From Ignavibacteria bacterium RIFOXYB12_FULL_35_14 (GTDB lineage Bacteria; Bacteroidota; Ignavibacteria; Ignavibacteriales; Ignavibacteriaceae): 64,000 bases of DNA. Location: positions 1 to 64,000 of the forward strand of contig MHAR01000012.1 in assembly GCA_001803045.1 (NCBI GenBank), written 5' to 3'. Made by a program: the position numbers and the translations under genes. The notes beneath the pieces are model-generated. The model worked only from the letters and a program-made list of their open reading frames with translations. It searched no databases and was not told where the DNA came from. The number at the start of each line of letters is the position of its first letter. Positions within the stretch are counted from its first letter, which is position 1. Shown here one piece after another: positions 53,175 through 62,185 of the stretch.

Positions 53175-54119
53175 ATGATGGTAGTCTTGTCTGCAATTGC
53201 TGCACTCATCCCAATGATGACTTATTTGTTCGTAATTTGGCGTTTTGATAGGTATGATCGAGAACCTGCACTTTTAATTCTGATTAATTATTTCTGGGGC
53301 GCCGTTGGAGCAATCGTTTTAACTTTGATATTCGGAAGCATCATGGATTTATCCATATCTCTTCTGTTTTCGGAGGAAAGTCATATAGAATTTCTACAGC
53401 TAATCATCTCTGCCCCGATTATTGAAGAGATTACGAAGGGTTTCTTTCTCTTTTTGATGGTTCAAAATAAAAAATTTGACAATATTACTGACGGAGTTGT
53501 TTATGGCGGTGCAATTGGACTTGGTTTTGGTATGACTGAAAACTTCATGTATTTCATAGCGAATAGCAGTTCTGTGAATACATGGATATTTGTAGTAATC
53601 GTGCGAACATTATTTTCTGCAGTAATGCATTGCGTAGCAACCGGAACCCTGGGCGCTTTTCTCGGCTATGCCAAGTTCAATAAAAAAGTTTGGAAAAGAT
53701 TTTTTGCCCTAGTAGGTTTGATAATCGCAATCATTATCCATTCCGCATGGAATTCTTTTATCAGCTTTGAATCCACAGCTTGGTTAGGATTTATCTTCAT
53801 GATAATAACAATTTGCATTTTTATAATTGTATTTAATTTATCAATTTCAAGTGAGAGAAAAATTATTTTCTCTGAATTGCTCGAGGAATCTCAGGATGGT
53901 TTAATACCTGCCGAGCATTTAGGCATTCTCAATTCCTCAAAAAGACATAAGTTTGGGTGGATTGATGAAGGCATACGCAAAATATATATTTCATCAGCCA
54001 TTGGGTTAGCTTTTAGAAAAATGCAGCATAAAAATTCCCTTGGAATAAATAAATATTATTATGAAGCTGAGGTTGATAAGCTCCGAAAAACGATAGCAAT
54101 TTTACTTGGAAAAACTTAA
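53175..54119 (+). CDS. PrsW-family intramembrane metalloprotease
   Basis: 314 residues with about eight membrane helices in the first 225 residues. The glutamate zinc motif EEITK (APIIEEITKGF), the following GAIGLGFGMTENFMYF, and the histidines in VMHCVATG and IIHSAWNS fit PrsW, the site-1 protease that cleaves an anti-sigma factor in Bacillus. No anti-sigma gene is nearby, so the substrate is unknown. The C-terminal 90 residues are cytoplasmic and charged. It starts divergently from the yceD operon. Confidence 0.88.
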   Translation: MMVVLSAIAALIPMMTYLFVIWRFDRYDREPALLILINYFWGAVGAIVLTLIFGSIMDLSISLLFSEESHIEFLQLIISAPIIEEITKGFFLFLMVQNKKFDNITDGVVYGGAIGLGFGMTENFMYFIANSSSVNTWIFVVIVRTLFSAVMHCVATGTLGAFLGYAKFNKKVWKRFFALVGLIIAIIIHSAWNSFISFESTAWLGFIFMIITICIFIIVFNLSISSERKIIFSELLEESQDGLIPAEHLGILNSSKRHKFGWIDEGIRKIYISSAIGLAFRKMQHKNSLGINKYYYEAEVDKLRKTIAILLGKT

Positions 54120-54120
54120 A

Positions 54121-54705
54121 ATGAAAACAATCGGTATTTACGGCGGAACATTCGATCCTATTCACACCGGGCATTTAATTACAGCACAATCCGTATGTGA
54201 AATAAGAAAATTGGATAAGATTATCTTCATCCCTAGTTTCATATCACCTCACAAAACAGATAGAATTTCCTCATCGCCGAAGCATAGAATTAACATGTTA
54301 AAGCTTGCTGTAAAAGGAATACCTTATTTTGATTATTCTGATATCGAGATCAAGAAAAAAAATATCTCTTACTCAATCGATACAATTCAAGCATTTAAAT
54401 CTTCTTACAAAAATATTGAATTGATAATTGGTTATGATAATCTGATTGTATTTGATAAATGGAAAAATCCGGATGAATTGTTAAAGCTTGTTCAGCTTGT
54501 TGTATTAAGACGAAAAGCTAAAGAAGAAAAATCTCAGCAAAATAAATATTTCAAAAAAGCCATCTTTGTCGAGACTCCTTTGATAGATGTTCGCGGAACA
54601 GATATCAGGCAAAGAGTGCGAAGCGGCAAAAGCATCAACTTCCTTGTTCCTCAAAAAGTGAAGGCATATATTTACAAACATAATTTATATAAGGAAAAAG
54701 CTTAA
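54121..54705 (+). CDS. nadD: Nicotinate-nucleotide adenylyltransferase
   Basis: 194-residue enzyme that forms deamido-NAD from nicotinate mononucleotide and ATP. The nucleotide-binding motif GGTFDPIHTGHL (7-18) includes the (T/H)xGH signature, and RGTDIRQRVRSG near the C-terminus is the ISSTxIR-like motif. The ATG follows the prsW stop by 1 nt; an in-frame TTG 15 nt earlier is less likely. The stop overlaps the next gene by one base (TAATG). Confidence 0.95.
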   Translation: MKTIGIYGGTFDPIHTGHLITAQSVCEIRKLDKIIFIPSFISPHKTDRISSSPKHRINMLKLAVKGIPYFDYSDIEIKKKNISYSIDTIQAFKSSYKNIELIIGYDNLIVFDKWKNPDELLKLVQLVVLRRKAKEEKSQQNKYFKKAIFVETPLIDVRGTDIRQRVRSGKSINFLVPQKVKAYIYKHNLYKEKA

Positions 54706-55634
54706 TGAAAATACTAGTGACCGGCGGAGCTGGATTCATCGCATCGCAAATTGCAGATGCATATATTGCTGAAGGTCATAAAGTTTTTATTCTTGATGAT
54801 TTGTCAACCGGTTTTGAAAAAAATGTAAACACAAAAGCAGTATTTATTAAAAAAGATATTATTGATCCGTCTCTTTCGAAATTATTTGAAAAAGAAAAGT
54901 TTGATGTGGTTAATCATCATGCAGCACAAATGGATGTGCGAAAATCAGTCGCCGATCCATCATTCGATGCAGCTACAAATATTCTCGGTACAATAAATCT
55001 GCTTCAGAATTGTGTGAAAACTGGTGTAAAAAAATTCATGTTTGCATCTACCGGAGGCGCAGTTTATGGTGAACAAACTTACTTCCCAGCGGATGAAAAT
55101 CATCCAACATCTCCGCTATCACCTTATGGTATTTCAAAGCTGGCTGTGGAGAAGTATTTATTTTTTTATTATGCTCAGCACAAGTTAAAATATACAATTC
55201 TTCGGTATGCAAATATTTACGGACCAAGACAAAATGCAATGGGAGAAGCAGGTGTTGTCGCAATCTTTTCAACAAAGCTTCTTAAGGGTGAACAACCGGT
55301 AATTAACGGAAACGGTGAACAAACTCGGGATTATGTTTTTGTCGGTGATGTTGTTAAAGCAAATCTATTAACTTTGAACGAAAATTCTTGCAACACTTAC
55401 AATATCGGAACAGGCATCGAAACTAACGTCAATGATCTATATAAAACATTAAACAAAATCATTGGGAATGGACAGCAGGAAAAACATGGGCCGGCAGCTC
55501 CTGGAGAACAAATGCGGAGCGTCATCACTTCAGATAAAATATTTAACAAGTTTAACTGGCGTCCTACCACTAATATTAACGATGGTTTAATTCAGACTGT
55601 AAACTATTTCAGGAACGAATTAAACATTTCTTAG
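54705..55634 (+). CDS. NAD-dependent sugar epimerase/dehydratase (GalE-like)
   Basis: 309-residue extended short-chain dehydrogenase. Cofactor loop GGAGFIASQIAD (7-18), catalytic Tyr and Lys in SPYGISKLAVEKY, and NIYGPRQN are typical of UDP-glucose 4-epimerase-like proteins. The exact sugar is not determined. It overlaps nadD by one nucleotide. Confidence 0.92.
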   Translation: MKILVTGGAGFIASQIADAYIAEGHKVFILDDLSTGFEKNVNTKAVFIKKDIIDPSLSKLFEKEKFDVVNHHAAQMDVRKSVADPSFDAATNILGTINLLQNCVKTGVKKFMFASTGGAVYGEQTYFPADENHPTSPLSPYGISKLAVEKYLFFYYAQHKLKYTILRYANIYGPRQNAMGEAGVVAIFSTKLLKGEQPVINGNGEQTRDYVFVGDVVKANLLTLNENSCNTYNIGTGIETNVNDLYKTLNKIIGNGQQEKHGPAAPGEQMRSVITSDKIFNKFNWRPTTNINDGLIQTVNYFRNELNIS

Positions 55635-55649
55635 TTGATTTCTAATTTG

Positions 55650-56606
55650 ATGGTTATCGAAAAATTAATTGATGGTTTATTGATAAACGATCGCAGATCA
55701 ATATCAAGATCGATTTCAATAAGTGAAAATGATGATTCGGAAGCATCGGAAATTCTAAAAAAAATTTATAAAAAAATCGGCAAAGCATATCGCATTGGAA
55801 TTACAGGACCACCCGGCGCCGGAAAAAGTACAATAACAAATCAGCTTACAAAATTACTACGAACCAAAAAATTTAAAGTCGGTATAATAGCCGTCGATCC
55901 AACAAGTCCATTTACAGGCGGAGCGCTGCTCGGTGATCGGGTACGTATGACTGAAATAGGAAACGATGAAGGTGTTTTTATCCGAAGCATGGCAACTCGC
56001 GGAAGCTTGGGCGGCTTAAGTAAGAAAGCTGTTGATGCTGCGGATATTTTAGATGCATCGGGTTTTGATTTTATTATTATGGAAACGGTTGGTGTCGGTC
56101 AATCAGAACTTGATATTGCTCAAAATGCAGATACAACAATTGTTGTTTTAGTTCCCGAATCCGGTGATTCAGTTCAAGCAATGAAAGCCGGATTGATGGA
56201 GATCGCTGACTTCTTTGTTCTCAATAAAAGTGATCGCCCCGGTGCGCAACAAGCATTTACAGCACTCAAAACTATCTTGATGATGAGAGAACACACTGAA
56301 ACTTCCTGGCTGCCAAATATTATTAAAACAGTTGCGGCAGAAGGAAAAGGTATAAAGGATATTTTTGAAGAGATAAATAGGCATCGGGATTTTATGATTA
56401 ACTCCGAATTATTTTATCTTAAAAGACAGAGACAGGCAAAAGTTAGAATAAAAGAAATTGTTGAAGATAAGCTGAAGAAAAAATTATGGAATTCTTCCAT
56501 TGAAGAATCATTGGATTCCTCTTTAGAAAAAGTTGTGTTGGGCAATTTATCTCCGTACCATATTGCAGAAAATATCCTGGAAAAATTTAAGAAACACATT
56601 CACTAA
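55650..56606 (+). CDS. meaB: Methylmalonyl-CoA mutase-associated GTPase MeaB (ArgK)
   Basis: 318-residue P-loop GTPase that guards and reloads B12-dependent acyl-CoA mutases. The G1 motif GPPGAGKST is near residue 53-61, followed by DPTSPFTGGALLGDRVRM, ETVGVGQSE (G3 region) and NKSD (G4). An upstream in-frame TTG at 55635 is less likely than this ATG. The mutase itself is not in the window. It lies next to acyl-CoA dehydrogenase and a carboxyltransferase, which together fit propionyl- or branched-chain acyl-CoA metabolism. Confidence 0.94.
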   Translation: MVIEKLIDGLLINDRRSISRSISISENDDSEASEILKKIYKKIGKAYRIGITGPPGAGKSTITNQLTKLLRTKKFKVGIIAVDPTSPFTGGALLGDRVRMTEIGNDEGVFIRSMATRGSLGGLSKKAVDAADILDASGFDFIIMETVGVGQSELDIAQNADTTIVVLVPESGDSVQAMKAGLMEIADFFVLNKSDRPGAQQAFTALKTILMMREHTETSWLPNIIKTVAAEGKGIKDIFEEINRHRDFMINSELFYLKRQRQAKVRIKEIVEDKLKKKLWNSSIEESLDSSLEKVVLGNLSPYHIAENILEKFKKHIH

Positions 56607-56633
56607 AAAATTTATACACTTTAGGGAAGATAA

Positions 56634-57794
56634 ATGGAAACAACCTCAAACTCATTCACGATGGATTTCACCGAGAACCAAACTTTAATCAAAAACACTA
56701 TAAAAGAATTCGCTGAAAAAAATATTAAGCCATACATAATGCAGTTTGACGAGTCGCAGGAATTTCCAATGGAAATAATGCGGCAGCTTGGTGAATTAGG
56801 ATTTATGGGAATTTTATTCCCTGAAGAATACGATGGTGCTGGTTTAGGTTATGTGGAGTATGCACTCATTGTTGAAGAGTTAGCCAAAGTCGATCCGTCC
56901 ATTTCCCTTTCCGTTGCAGCGCATAATGGGCTTTGCACGAATCATATTTATCAGTATGCTAATAATGAGCAGAAGAAAAAATATCTTCCAGATTTAGCTA
57001 CAGGCAAAAAAATCGGTGCTTGGGGTTTAACTGAATCTTCATCAGGAAGTGATGCCGCGAGTTTAAAATCAATTGCAGTAAAGTCCGGCGGTAAATATAT
57101 TTTAAACGGAAGCAAAACTTTCATCACTCATGGAACTGTTGGTGAAATTGCAGTTGTTATGGCTATCACTGATAAGGAAAAAGATAAAAAAGGAATATCT
57201 GCTTTTATTTTAGAAAAAGGAATGAAAGGATTTATTGCCGGTAAGAAGGAAAATAAACTTGGAATGAGAGCAAGTGATACGACTCAGCTTATATTTGATA
57301 ACTGCGAAATTCCTGATGAAAATCTTTTAGGAAATGAAGGAGAAGGATTCTCGCAAGCAATGATTATACTAGAAGGTGGAAGAATTTCTATTGCAGCCTT
57401 AAGTGTAGGTTTAGCCCAGGGCTGCCTCGATGCGTGTACAAAATATTCTAAAGAAAGGAAACAATTCGGTAAAAGCTTAAGCGAATTTCAGGCAACTCAA
57501 TTCAAGTTATCGCAAATGGCTACTAACATCGAAGCAGCAAGATTACTGACTTACAGAGCTGCCGCTATGAAAGATCAAGGAAAACCTAATACAAAAGAAG
57601 CAGCAATGGCAAAATTATTTGCAAGTGAAATTGCTGAAAAATGTGCGAATGATGCTGTACAGATTTTTGGCGGATATGGATATATGAAGGATTATCCGGT
57701 AGAAAAATTTTACCGCGATGTTAAGCTGCTTACAATTGGCGAAGGAACTTCGGAGATTCAGAGAATTGTCATAGCACGAGATTATCTCAAGTAA
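56634..57794 (+). CDS. Acyl-CoA dehydrogenase
   Basis: 386-residue flavoprotein that introduces the alpha-beta double bond into acyl-CoA. It has the three-domain plan; GAWGLTESSSGSDAASL binds FAD and substrate, QIFGGYGYMKDYPVEKFYRD is the second signature, and the catalytic Glu is probably in LTIGEGTSEIQR. Chain-length preference is not clear, though short or branched chains suit the neighbours. Electrons would go to an electron-transfer flavoprotein not present here. Confidence 0.95.
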   Translation: METTSNSFTMDFTENQTLIKNTIKEFAEKNIKPYIMQFDESQEFPMEIMRQLGELGFMGILFPEEYDGAGLGYVEYALIVEELAKVDPSISLSVAAHNGLCTNHIYQYANNEQKKKYLPDLATGKKIGAWGLTESSSGSDAASLKSIAVKSGGKYILNGSKTFITHGTVGEIAVVMAITDKEKDKKGISAFILEKGMKGFIAGKKENKLGMRASDTTQLIFDNCEIPDENLLGNEGEGFSQAMIILEGGRISIAALSVGLAQGCLDACTKYSKERKQFGKSLSEFQATQFKLSQMATNIEAARLLTYRAAAMKDQGKPNTKEAAMAKLFASEIAEKCANDAVQIFGGYGYMKDYPVEKFYRDVKLLTIGEGTSEIQRIVIARDYLK

Positions 57795-57813
57795 TCTTTC
57801 TTGATCGTTAACC

Positions 57814-57894
57814 TTTGTGTCTTTGTACCTTCGTGGCATAAAAGATACCTTAAAATAAAAATTATTCCGCCACTAAGACACAAAGTCTCGAAGA
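57814..57894. repeat. Empty octad palindromic element (CTTTGTGT units)
   Basis: Left arm octads CTTTGTGT, CTTTGTAC and CTTCGTGG (57814-57837). Right arm, in mirror, CCACTAAG, ACACAAAG and TCTCGAAG (57871-57894). By my count 19 of 26 positions pair. It encloses no gene and separates the acyl-CoA dehydrogenase from the carboxyltransferase. Confidence 0.75.
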
Positions 57895-57932
57895 GTTACA
57901 AAAAGAAAATTATTTTTAATTTATTACATATT

Positions 57933-59588
57933 ATGAAAAAAATCGGCAGCCCCATTCAAGAAAATGAAACTTATCTCAAACGAGATGATTATCAAAAAGA
58001 ACTTTTAAGAAAACTTGAAGCGCTTAGAAATAAGATTAAACTTGGCGGCGGACAGAAAGCTATTGAAAAGCACAAAGCTAAAGGAAAGCTTACAGCTCGT
58101 GAAAGAATTGCAAGATTAATTGATGATGAAAAAAGTTTCTTTGAGCTTGGATTATTCTCCGCTCATGGAATGTATGAAGAATACGGTGGTGCCCCATCTT
58201 CAGGAACAATTTATGGAATTGGTAAAATAAATGGAAAAAATCATGTTATCGTTGCGAATGATGCCACAGTGAAAGCCGGAGCTTGGTTTCCTATTACTGC
58301 AAAGAAAAATCTACGCGCTCAAGAAATAGCAATAGAAAATAAGCTCCCAATAATTTACCTCGTTGATAGTGCTGGAGTTTTTCTCCCGCTTCAAGATGAA
58401 ATTTTTCCTGACAAAGAACATTTTGGAAGAATCTTCAGGAATAATGCGGTCATATCCTCAATGGGAATTCCGCAGATTGCTGCAATTATGGGTCCATGCG
58501 TTGCGGGCGGAGCTTATCTACCGATCATGTCTGATGAAGCATTAATTGTTGAAGGTGAAGGTTCTGTTTTTTTAGCTGGTGCTCATTTGGTTAAAGCTGC
58601 CATTGGCGAAGTTATAGATAATGAAAGCCTTGGCGGAGCAAAAGTACAATCGAATATTTCCGGTGTTACCGATTACATTATGAAAAATGATGAGGAATGT
58701 CTTGATCAAATAAGAAGCTTAACTGGAAAATTCGGAGATAGAGCAACTGCAGGATTTAATCGTGAAAAAAGTAAACCTCCGATTTATTCTCCTAAAGAAA
58801 TTTATGGACTACTACCCGAGGACACTATCAAACCGTATGATATGTATGAGGTAATTGCTAGAATAGTCGATGAATCATCTATAGATGAATACAAAGCTGG
58901 ATATGGCAAAACGGTTATAACTTGTTACGCCCGTATTGATGGCTGGGCAGTGGGGATTATTGCTAACCAAAGATCGGTTGTAAAAACTGAAATGCATGAG
59001 ATGCAAGTTGGTGGAGTTATATATTCTGATAGTGCTGACAAAGCTGCCCGATTTATTATGAATTGTAATCAAAGAAAAATTCCACTGGTATTTTTACAGG
59101 ATGTTACAGGCTTTATGGTTGGCTCACGTGCCGAACAAGGCGGAATAATAAAAGACGGCGCGAAGATGGTTAATGCTGTCGCTAATTCGGTTGTTCCTAA
59201 AATCACTATAATAGTTGGGAACAGTTTTGGTGCCGGCAATTATGCAATGTGCGGCAAAGCTTACGATCCACGATTTATTTTCGCTTATCCAAATGCTAAA
59301 ATAGCTGTGATGGGTTCTTCGCAAGCAAGTAGCGTCCTGCTGGATATTAAGCTCAAGCAAGTTGAGAAGGAAGGAAAACGTTTCAGCGATGATGATAGGA
59401 AAAAACTCTTGGATGAAATCATCAAAAGTTATGAAGAAAAAAATAATCCCATGTATGCTGCCGCGAGATTATGGATTGACGAGATAATTGATCCGGCATT
59501 AACACGAGATTACATTTCAATATGCATTGAGGTTGCTAATAATAATCCCGATATGCCGAAGTTTAATCCTGGCGTAATTCAAACCTAA
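57933..59588 (+). CDS. Acyl-CoA carboxylase carboxyltransferase (beta) subunit
   Basis: 551-residue carboxyltransferase, closest in motifs to the methylcrotonyl-CoA carboxylase beta subunit. KGKLTARERI, the oxyanion motifs GPCVAGGAYLP and GNSFGAGNYAMCG, and IFPDKEHFGRIFRN are typical. It transfers CO2 from biotin to an acyl-CoA; propionyl-CoA is an alternative substrate given meaB. The matching biotin carboxylase/carrier subunit is absent from the window. An upstream ATG at 57801 reads through the octad repeat and is rejected. Confidence 0.93.
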   Translation: MKKIGSPIQENETYLKRDDYQKELLRKLEALRNKIKLGGGQKAIEKHKAKGKLTARERIARLIDDEKSFFELGLFSAHGMYEEYGGAPSSGTIYGIGKINGKNHVIVANDATVKAGAWFPITAKKNLRAQEIAIENKLPIIYLVDSAGVFLPLQDEIFPDKEHFGRIFRNNAVISSMGIPQIAAIMGPCVAGGAYLPIMSDEALIVEGEGSVFLAGAHLVKAAIGEVIDNESLGGAKVQSNISGVTDYIMKNDEECLDQIRSLTGKFGDRATAGFNREKSKPPIYSPKEIYGLLPEDTIKPYDMYEVIARIVDESSIDEYKAGYGKTVITCYARIDGWAVGIIANQRSVVKTEMHEMQVGGVIYSDSADKAARFIMNCNQRKIPLVFLQDVTGFMVGSRAEQGGIIKDGAKMVNAVANSVVPKITIIVGNSFGAGNYAMCGKAYDPRFIFAYPNAKIAVMGSSQASSVLLDIKLKQVEKEGKRFSDDDRKKLLDEIIKSYEEKNNPMYAAARLWIDEIIDPALTRDYISICIEVANNNPDMPKFNPGVIQT

Positions 59589-59597
59589 TAAACTTCA

Positions 59598-60266
59598 TTG
59601 ATTCCATTTTTGAAAAACCGCTCAATCTACATTTTGATTTTCGCCTTATGCTTTCTAGCAGAATATCTATTCCCTCAGCAAAGCAAGCTCTCAAAATCAG
59701 TCAATAATATTTCTGAATTCATCGCCTCAGGTGAATTTTTAATTTTAAAAGAACAAGTCGGTGGACTTTCAATTGTTGATTCGATTTATTCACAAGCGCT
59801 CAAGGTTAATGATAATGATCATTCGGAAGCACTACTTTCTCTGATATTTGCAACCGTTCCTTATAATGAAGTGCCAGTCCAAATTCCAATTATCAAATCC
59901 ATTCTCAATTTTCCCTTAATTGCTGCATCGGATTCAATTTTCAAGCTGAAGAATGCAAATCTACCGGGATATATATTCTTCGATAGCCCGATGAATAATT
60001 ATGGCGACAAAGATAAATTGGCACATTTTTTTGGAAGCGCATTCCTATCGTACTCCTCAAATTATTTTGATTTAGGAAATGCAATTGGTTATCTTGTAGA
60101 AGTTTTTGAAGAGTCTTTTAAAGTCCAGTCATCAATTGATGAGAGAGATTTAATCACAAACAAATTAGGGAATTTGTTCGGAACTGTGTTGAAGCAAAAC
60201 AAAAACATATTGCCATCACAAATAATTATTCTACGAACATTATCAAATTTTAGTTACAGCTTATGA
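59598..60266 (+). CDS. Secreted or membrane-attached protein of unknown function
   Basis: Up to 222 residues, not assigned. A hydrophobic N-terminus (YILIFALCFLAEYLF) acts as signal peptide or anchor. The DKLAHFFGSAFLS motif (about 137-149), followed by AIGYLVEVFEE and an LITNKLGNLFG segment, recalls VanZ/DUF2279-like small membrane proteins. No ATG lies near the 5' end; a TTG at 59598 or 59610 must be used. It overlaps the response regulator gene by 4 nt (ATGA), which supports that it is real. Confidence 0.6.
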   Translation: MIPFLKNRSIYILIFALCFLAEYLFPQQSKLSKSVNNISEFIASGEFLILKEQVGGLSIVDSIYSQALKVNDNDHSEALLSLIFATVPYNEVPVQIPIIKSILNFPLIAASDSIFKLKNANLPGYIFFDSPMNNYGDKDKLAHFFGSAFLSYSSNYFDLGNAIGYLVEVFEESFKVQSSIDERDLITNKLGNLFGTVLKQNKNILPSQIIILRTLSNFSYSL

Positions 60267-61618
60267 ATACAATACTAATCATCGATGATGAAAAGGAAAT
60301 ATGCGAAAGCTTAAAAATGATCCTTGATTATGAAGGATATCAAACTGATTACTCACTGCTTCCTTCAGAGGGATTAAATAAGATTGAGTCAACTGTTTTC
60401 TCAGCACTCTTGCTTGATATTCAAATGCCTGAAATGAATGGCTTTGAAGTTATAAAACGCGTTAAAGAAAAATATGCACAGCTTCCTGTCATTATAATTA
60501 CAGCTCACGGAAGCATTGAGAATGCAATTAAGGCAACTAAGCTTGGAGCCTTTGATTTTATTGAAAAGCCGATTGATCGTGATAAGTTATTGATTAGCGT
60601 TAGAAATGCAGTTGATCAATACAAGCTTTTGCTTGCTAATGAAGAGATGAAGCGAACAATTTTTGGCGAAGGAAAAATTTTAGGCAGAAGTAAAGCAATT
60701 CAAAACATTCTTCAGCTGATTGAAAAAGTTGCACCGCTTGATACAAGAGTTTTAATCACTGGTGAAAATGGCACAGGCAAGGAGCTTGTTGCAAGGGCAA
60801 TTCACAATAAGAGTTCAAGAAAAGATAAACCTTTCATCGAGGTAAATTGTGCGGCAATTCCTAATGAGCTGATAGAGTCAGAATTATTCGGACATGAAAA
60901 AGGATCATTCACAGGTGCAGTGCAGCAAAAGATAGGAAAATTTGAGCTTGCGAATAGGGGAACAATTTTTCTTGATGAGGTTGGAGATATGAGTCCTCAA
61001 GCACAGGCAAAAGTCTTACGCGTAATTGAAGACGGAAAGTTGGAAAGAGTCGGTGGTACAAAAAAGATCGAAGTTGATGTTAGGATAATCTCTGCAACTA
61101 ATAAAAATTTAATCGAAGAAATTGGCAAAGAAAAATTCAGAGAAGATTTATTTCATAGGTTAAATGTTATTCCATTAAATATTCCTGCGCTTCGTGAGCG
61201 TGCCGAGGATATTCCAATTTTAATAAATCAATTTACCGCAGAAATTACATCCAAACACAAAAAGCTTCCTGTTAGCTTTGATGAAGAATCCATCAAGTTT
61301 TTACAAAGTATGCCATGGACAGGAAATGTTAGAGAGCTTCGCAATGCGGTTGAGCGAATCATAATCATTATGGATAAAAGACAAATCACAAAGAGAGATG
61401 TCGAGTCGTTATTTGTAATTGGTAAAGCTAATTTCAACGATCTTATTGATCAAAGCAATTCATTCCAGGAGTTTAAGGAAAAAGCTGAGAGGGCATTTAT
61501 TCTTAAGCAGCTAATAGCAAATGATTGGAATATCAGTAAGACTGCAGAAATACTTGATATCCAACGCAGTCATCTCTACAATAAAATGAAGAAGTATGAA
61601 ATTGAAAAGGAGGATTAG
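60263..61618 (+). CDS. Sigma54-dependent response regulator (NtrC family)
   Basis: 451-residue regulator with three domains. The receiver (1-120) has the phosphoacceptor Asp52 in LLLDIQMPEMNG. The AAA+ domain (about 135-370) has Walker A GENGTGKE, the sigma54-contact loop GSFTGA (Ser where Ala is usual), and GTIFLDEVGDM as Walker B. A Fis-type helix-turn-helix (NISKTAEILDIQRSHLYNKMKKYEI) ends it. No sensor kinase is adjacent. Targets are unknown. Confidence 0.94.
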   Translation: MNTILIIDDEKEICESLKMILDYEGYQTDYSLLPSEGLNKIESTVFSALLLDIQMPEMNGFEVIKRVKEKYAQLPVIIITAHGSIENAIKATKLGAFDFIEKPIDRDKLLISVRNAVDQYKLLLANEEMKRTIFGEGKILGRSKAIQNILQLIEKVAPLDTRVLITGENGTGKELVARAIHNKSSRKDKPFIEVNCAAIPNELIESELFGHEKGSFTGAVQQKIGKFELANRGTIFLDEVGDMSPQAQAKVLRVIEDGKLERVGGTKKIEVDVRIISATNKNLIEEIGKEKFREDLFHRLNVIPLNIPALRERAEDIPILINQFTAEITSKHKKLPVSFDEESIKFLQSMPWTGNVRELRNAVERIIIIMDKRQITKRDVESLFVIGKANFNDLIDQSNSFQEFKEKAERAFILKQLIANDWNISKTAEILDIQRSHLYNKMKKYEIEKED

Positions 61619-61620
61619 AA

Positions 61621-61968
61621 ATGGGTAACACTATCTTTTCAAAAATTATTAATAAAGAAATTCCAGCCGACATAGTTTATGAAAGTGATACTATTCTAGC
61701 ATTTAAAGATATCCGACCTCAAGCACCTGTTCATGCCCTCATCATTCCTAAAATTGAAATTCCAAAAGTAAGCGACATAAAAGGTAAAGAGCATGCGCAG
61801 CTATTAGGTGAGATGATTGATGCAGCGAATAAAATTGCTAGGGATACAGGAATATCTGAGGATGGTTTCAGATTAGTTTTCAATTGCGGTGCAAATGGCG
61901 GGCAGGATGTTTATCATCTCCACATGCATTTGTTAGGCGGCAGACAGATGAAATGGCCTCCAGGATAA
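61621..61968 (+). CDS. HIT family nucleotide hydrolase (HinT-like)
   Basis: 115-residue histidine-triad protein that hydrolyses nucleotide phosphoramidates. The HIT motif HLHMHLL is near residue 99-105, with FSKIINKEIPADIVYESD at the start and a G-rich GCNGGQDVYHL-type loop before it. AAAGGAGG overlaps the end of the response regulator gene. It ends just before a composite palindromic element. Confidence 0.95.
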   Translation: MGNTIFSKIINKEIPADIVYESDTILAFKDIRPQAPVHALIIPKIEIPKVSDIKGKEHAQLLGEMIDAANKIARDTGISEDGFRLVFNCGANGGQDVYHLHMHLLGGRQMKWPPG

Positions 61969-62185
61969 GCCCCATCACCGCCAGAGGTGATCAGGCCTTG
62001 CCATTCCTCATCTGTGGCGAACGCCTCGAATGGTGGCAGGCCAAAGGGGAAGGGAGTTTTGTATTTTTGAGGTTGACCAAAAAGTAACATTTATCTTTGA
62101 ATGGAACGCAGACGACGCTGATTTTAAACGATTTTCGCAGATTTTTTTATTGAATAATTACTTTTTGGTCACCCCCGATTAAGGG
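61969..62185. repeat. Composite nested palindromic element, copy B
   Basis: The core 62074-62171 begins TGACCAAAAAGTAAC and ends TTACTTTTTGGTCA and contains one GAT arm (spacing 9, 10, 10). It is the reverse complement of the core at 10009-10121. Before it lies a smaller palindrome ATCACC-GCCAGA-GGTGAT (61974-61991). The last residues and TAA stop of dinB, on the other strand, are read from its right edge. Confidence 0.65.

Noticed and set aside
57801-57932. N-terminal extension of the carboxyltransferase
   Set aside because: The extra 44 codons are the translated octad palindrome; the ATG at 57933 gives the family-like start.
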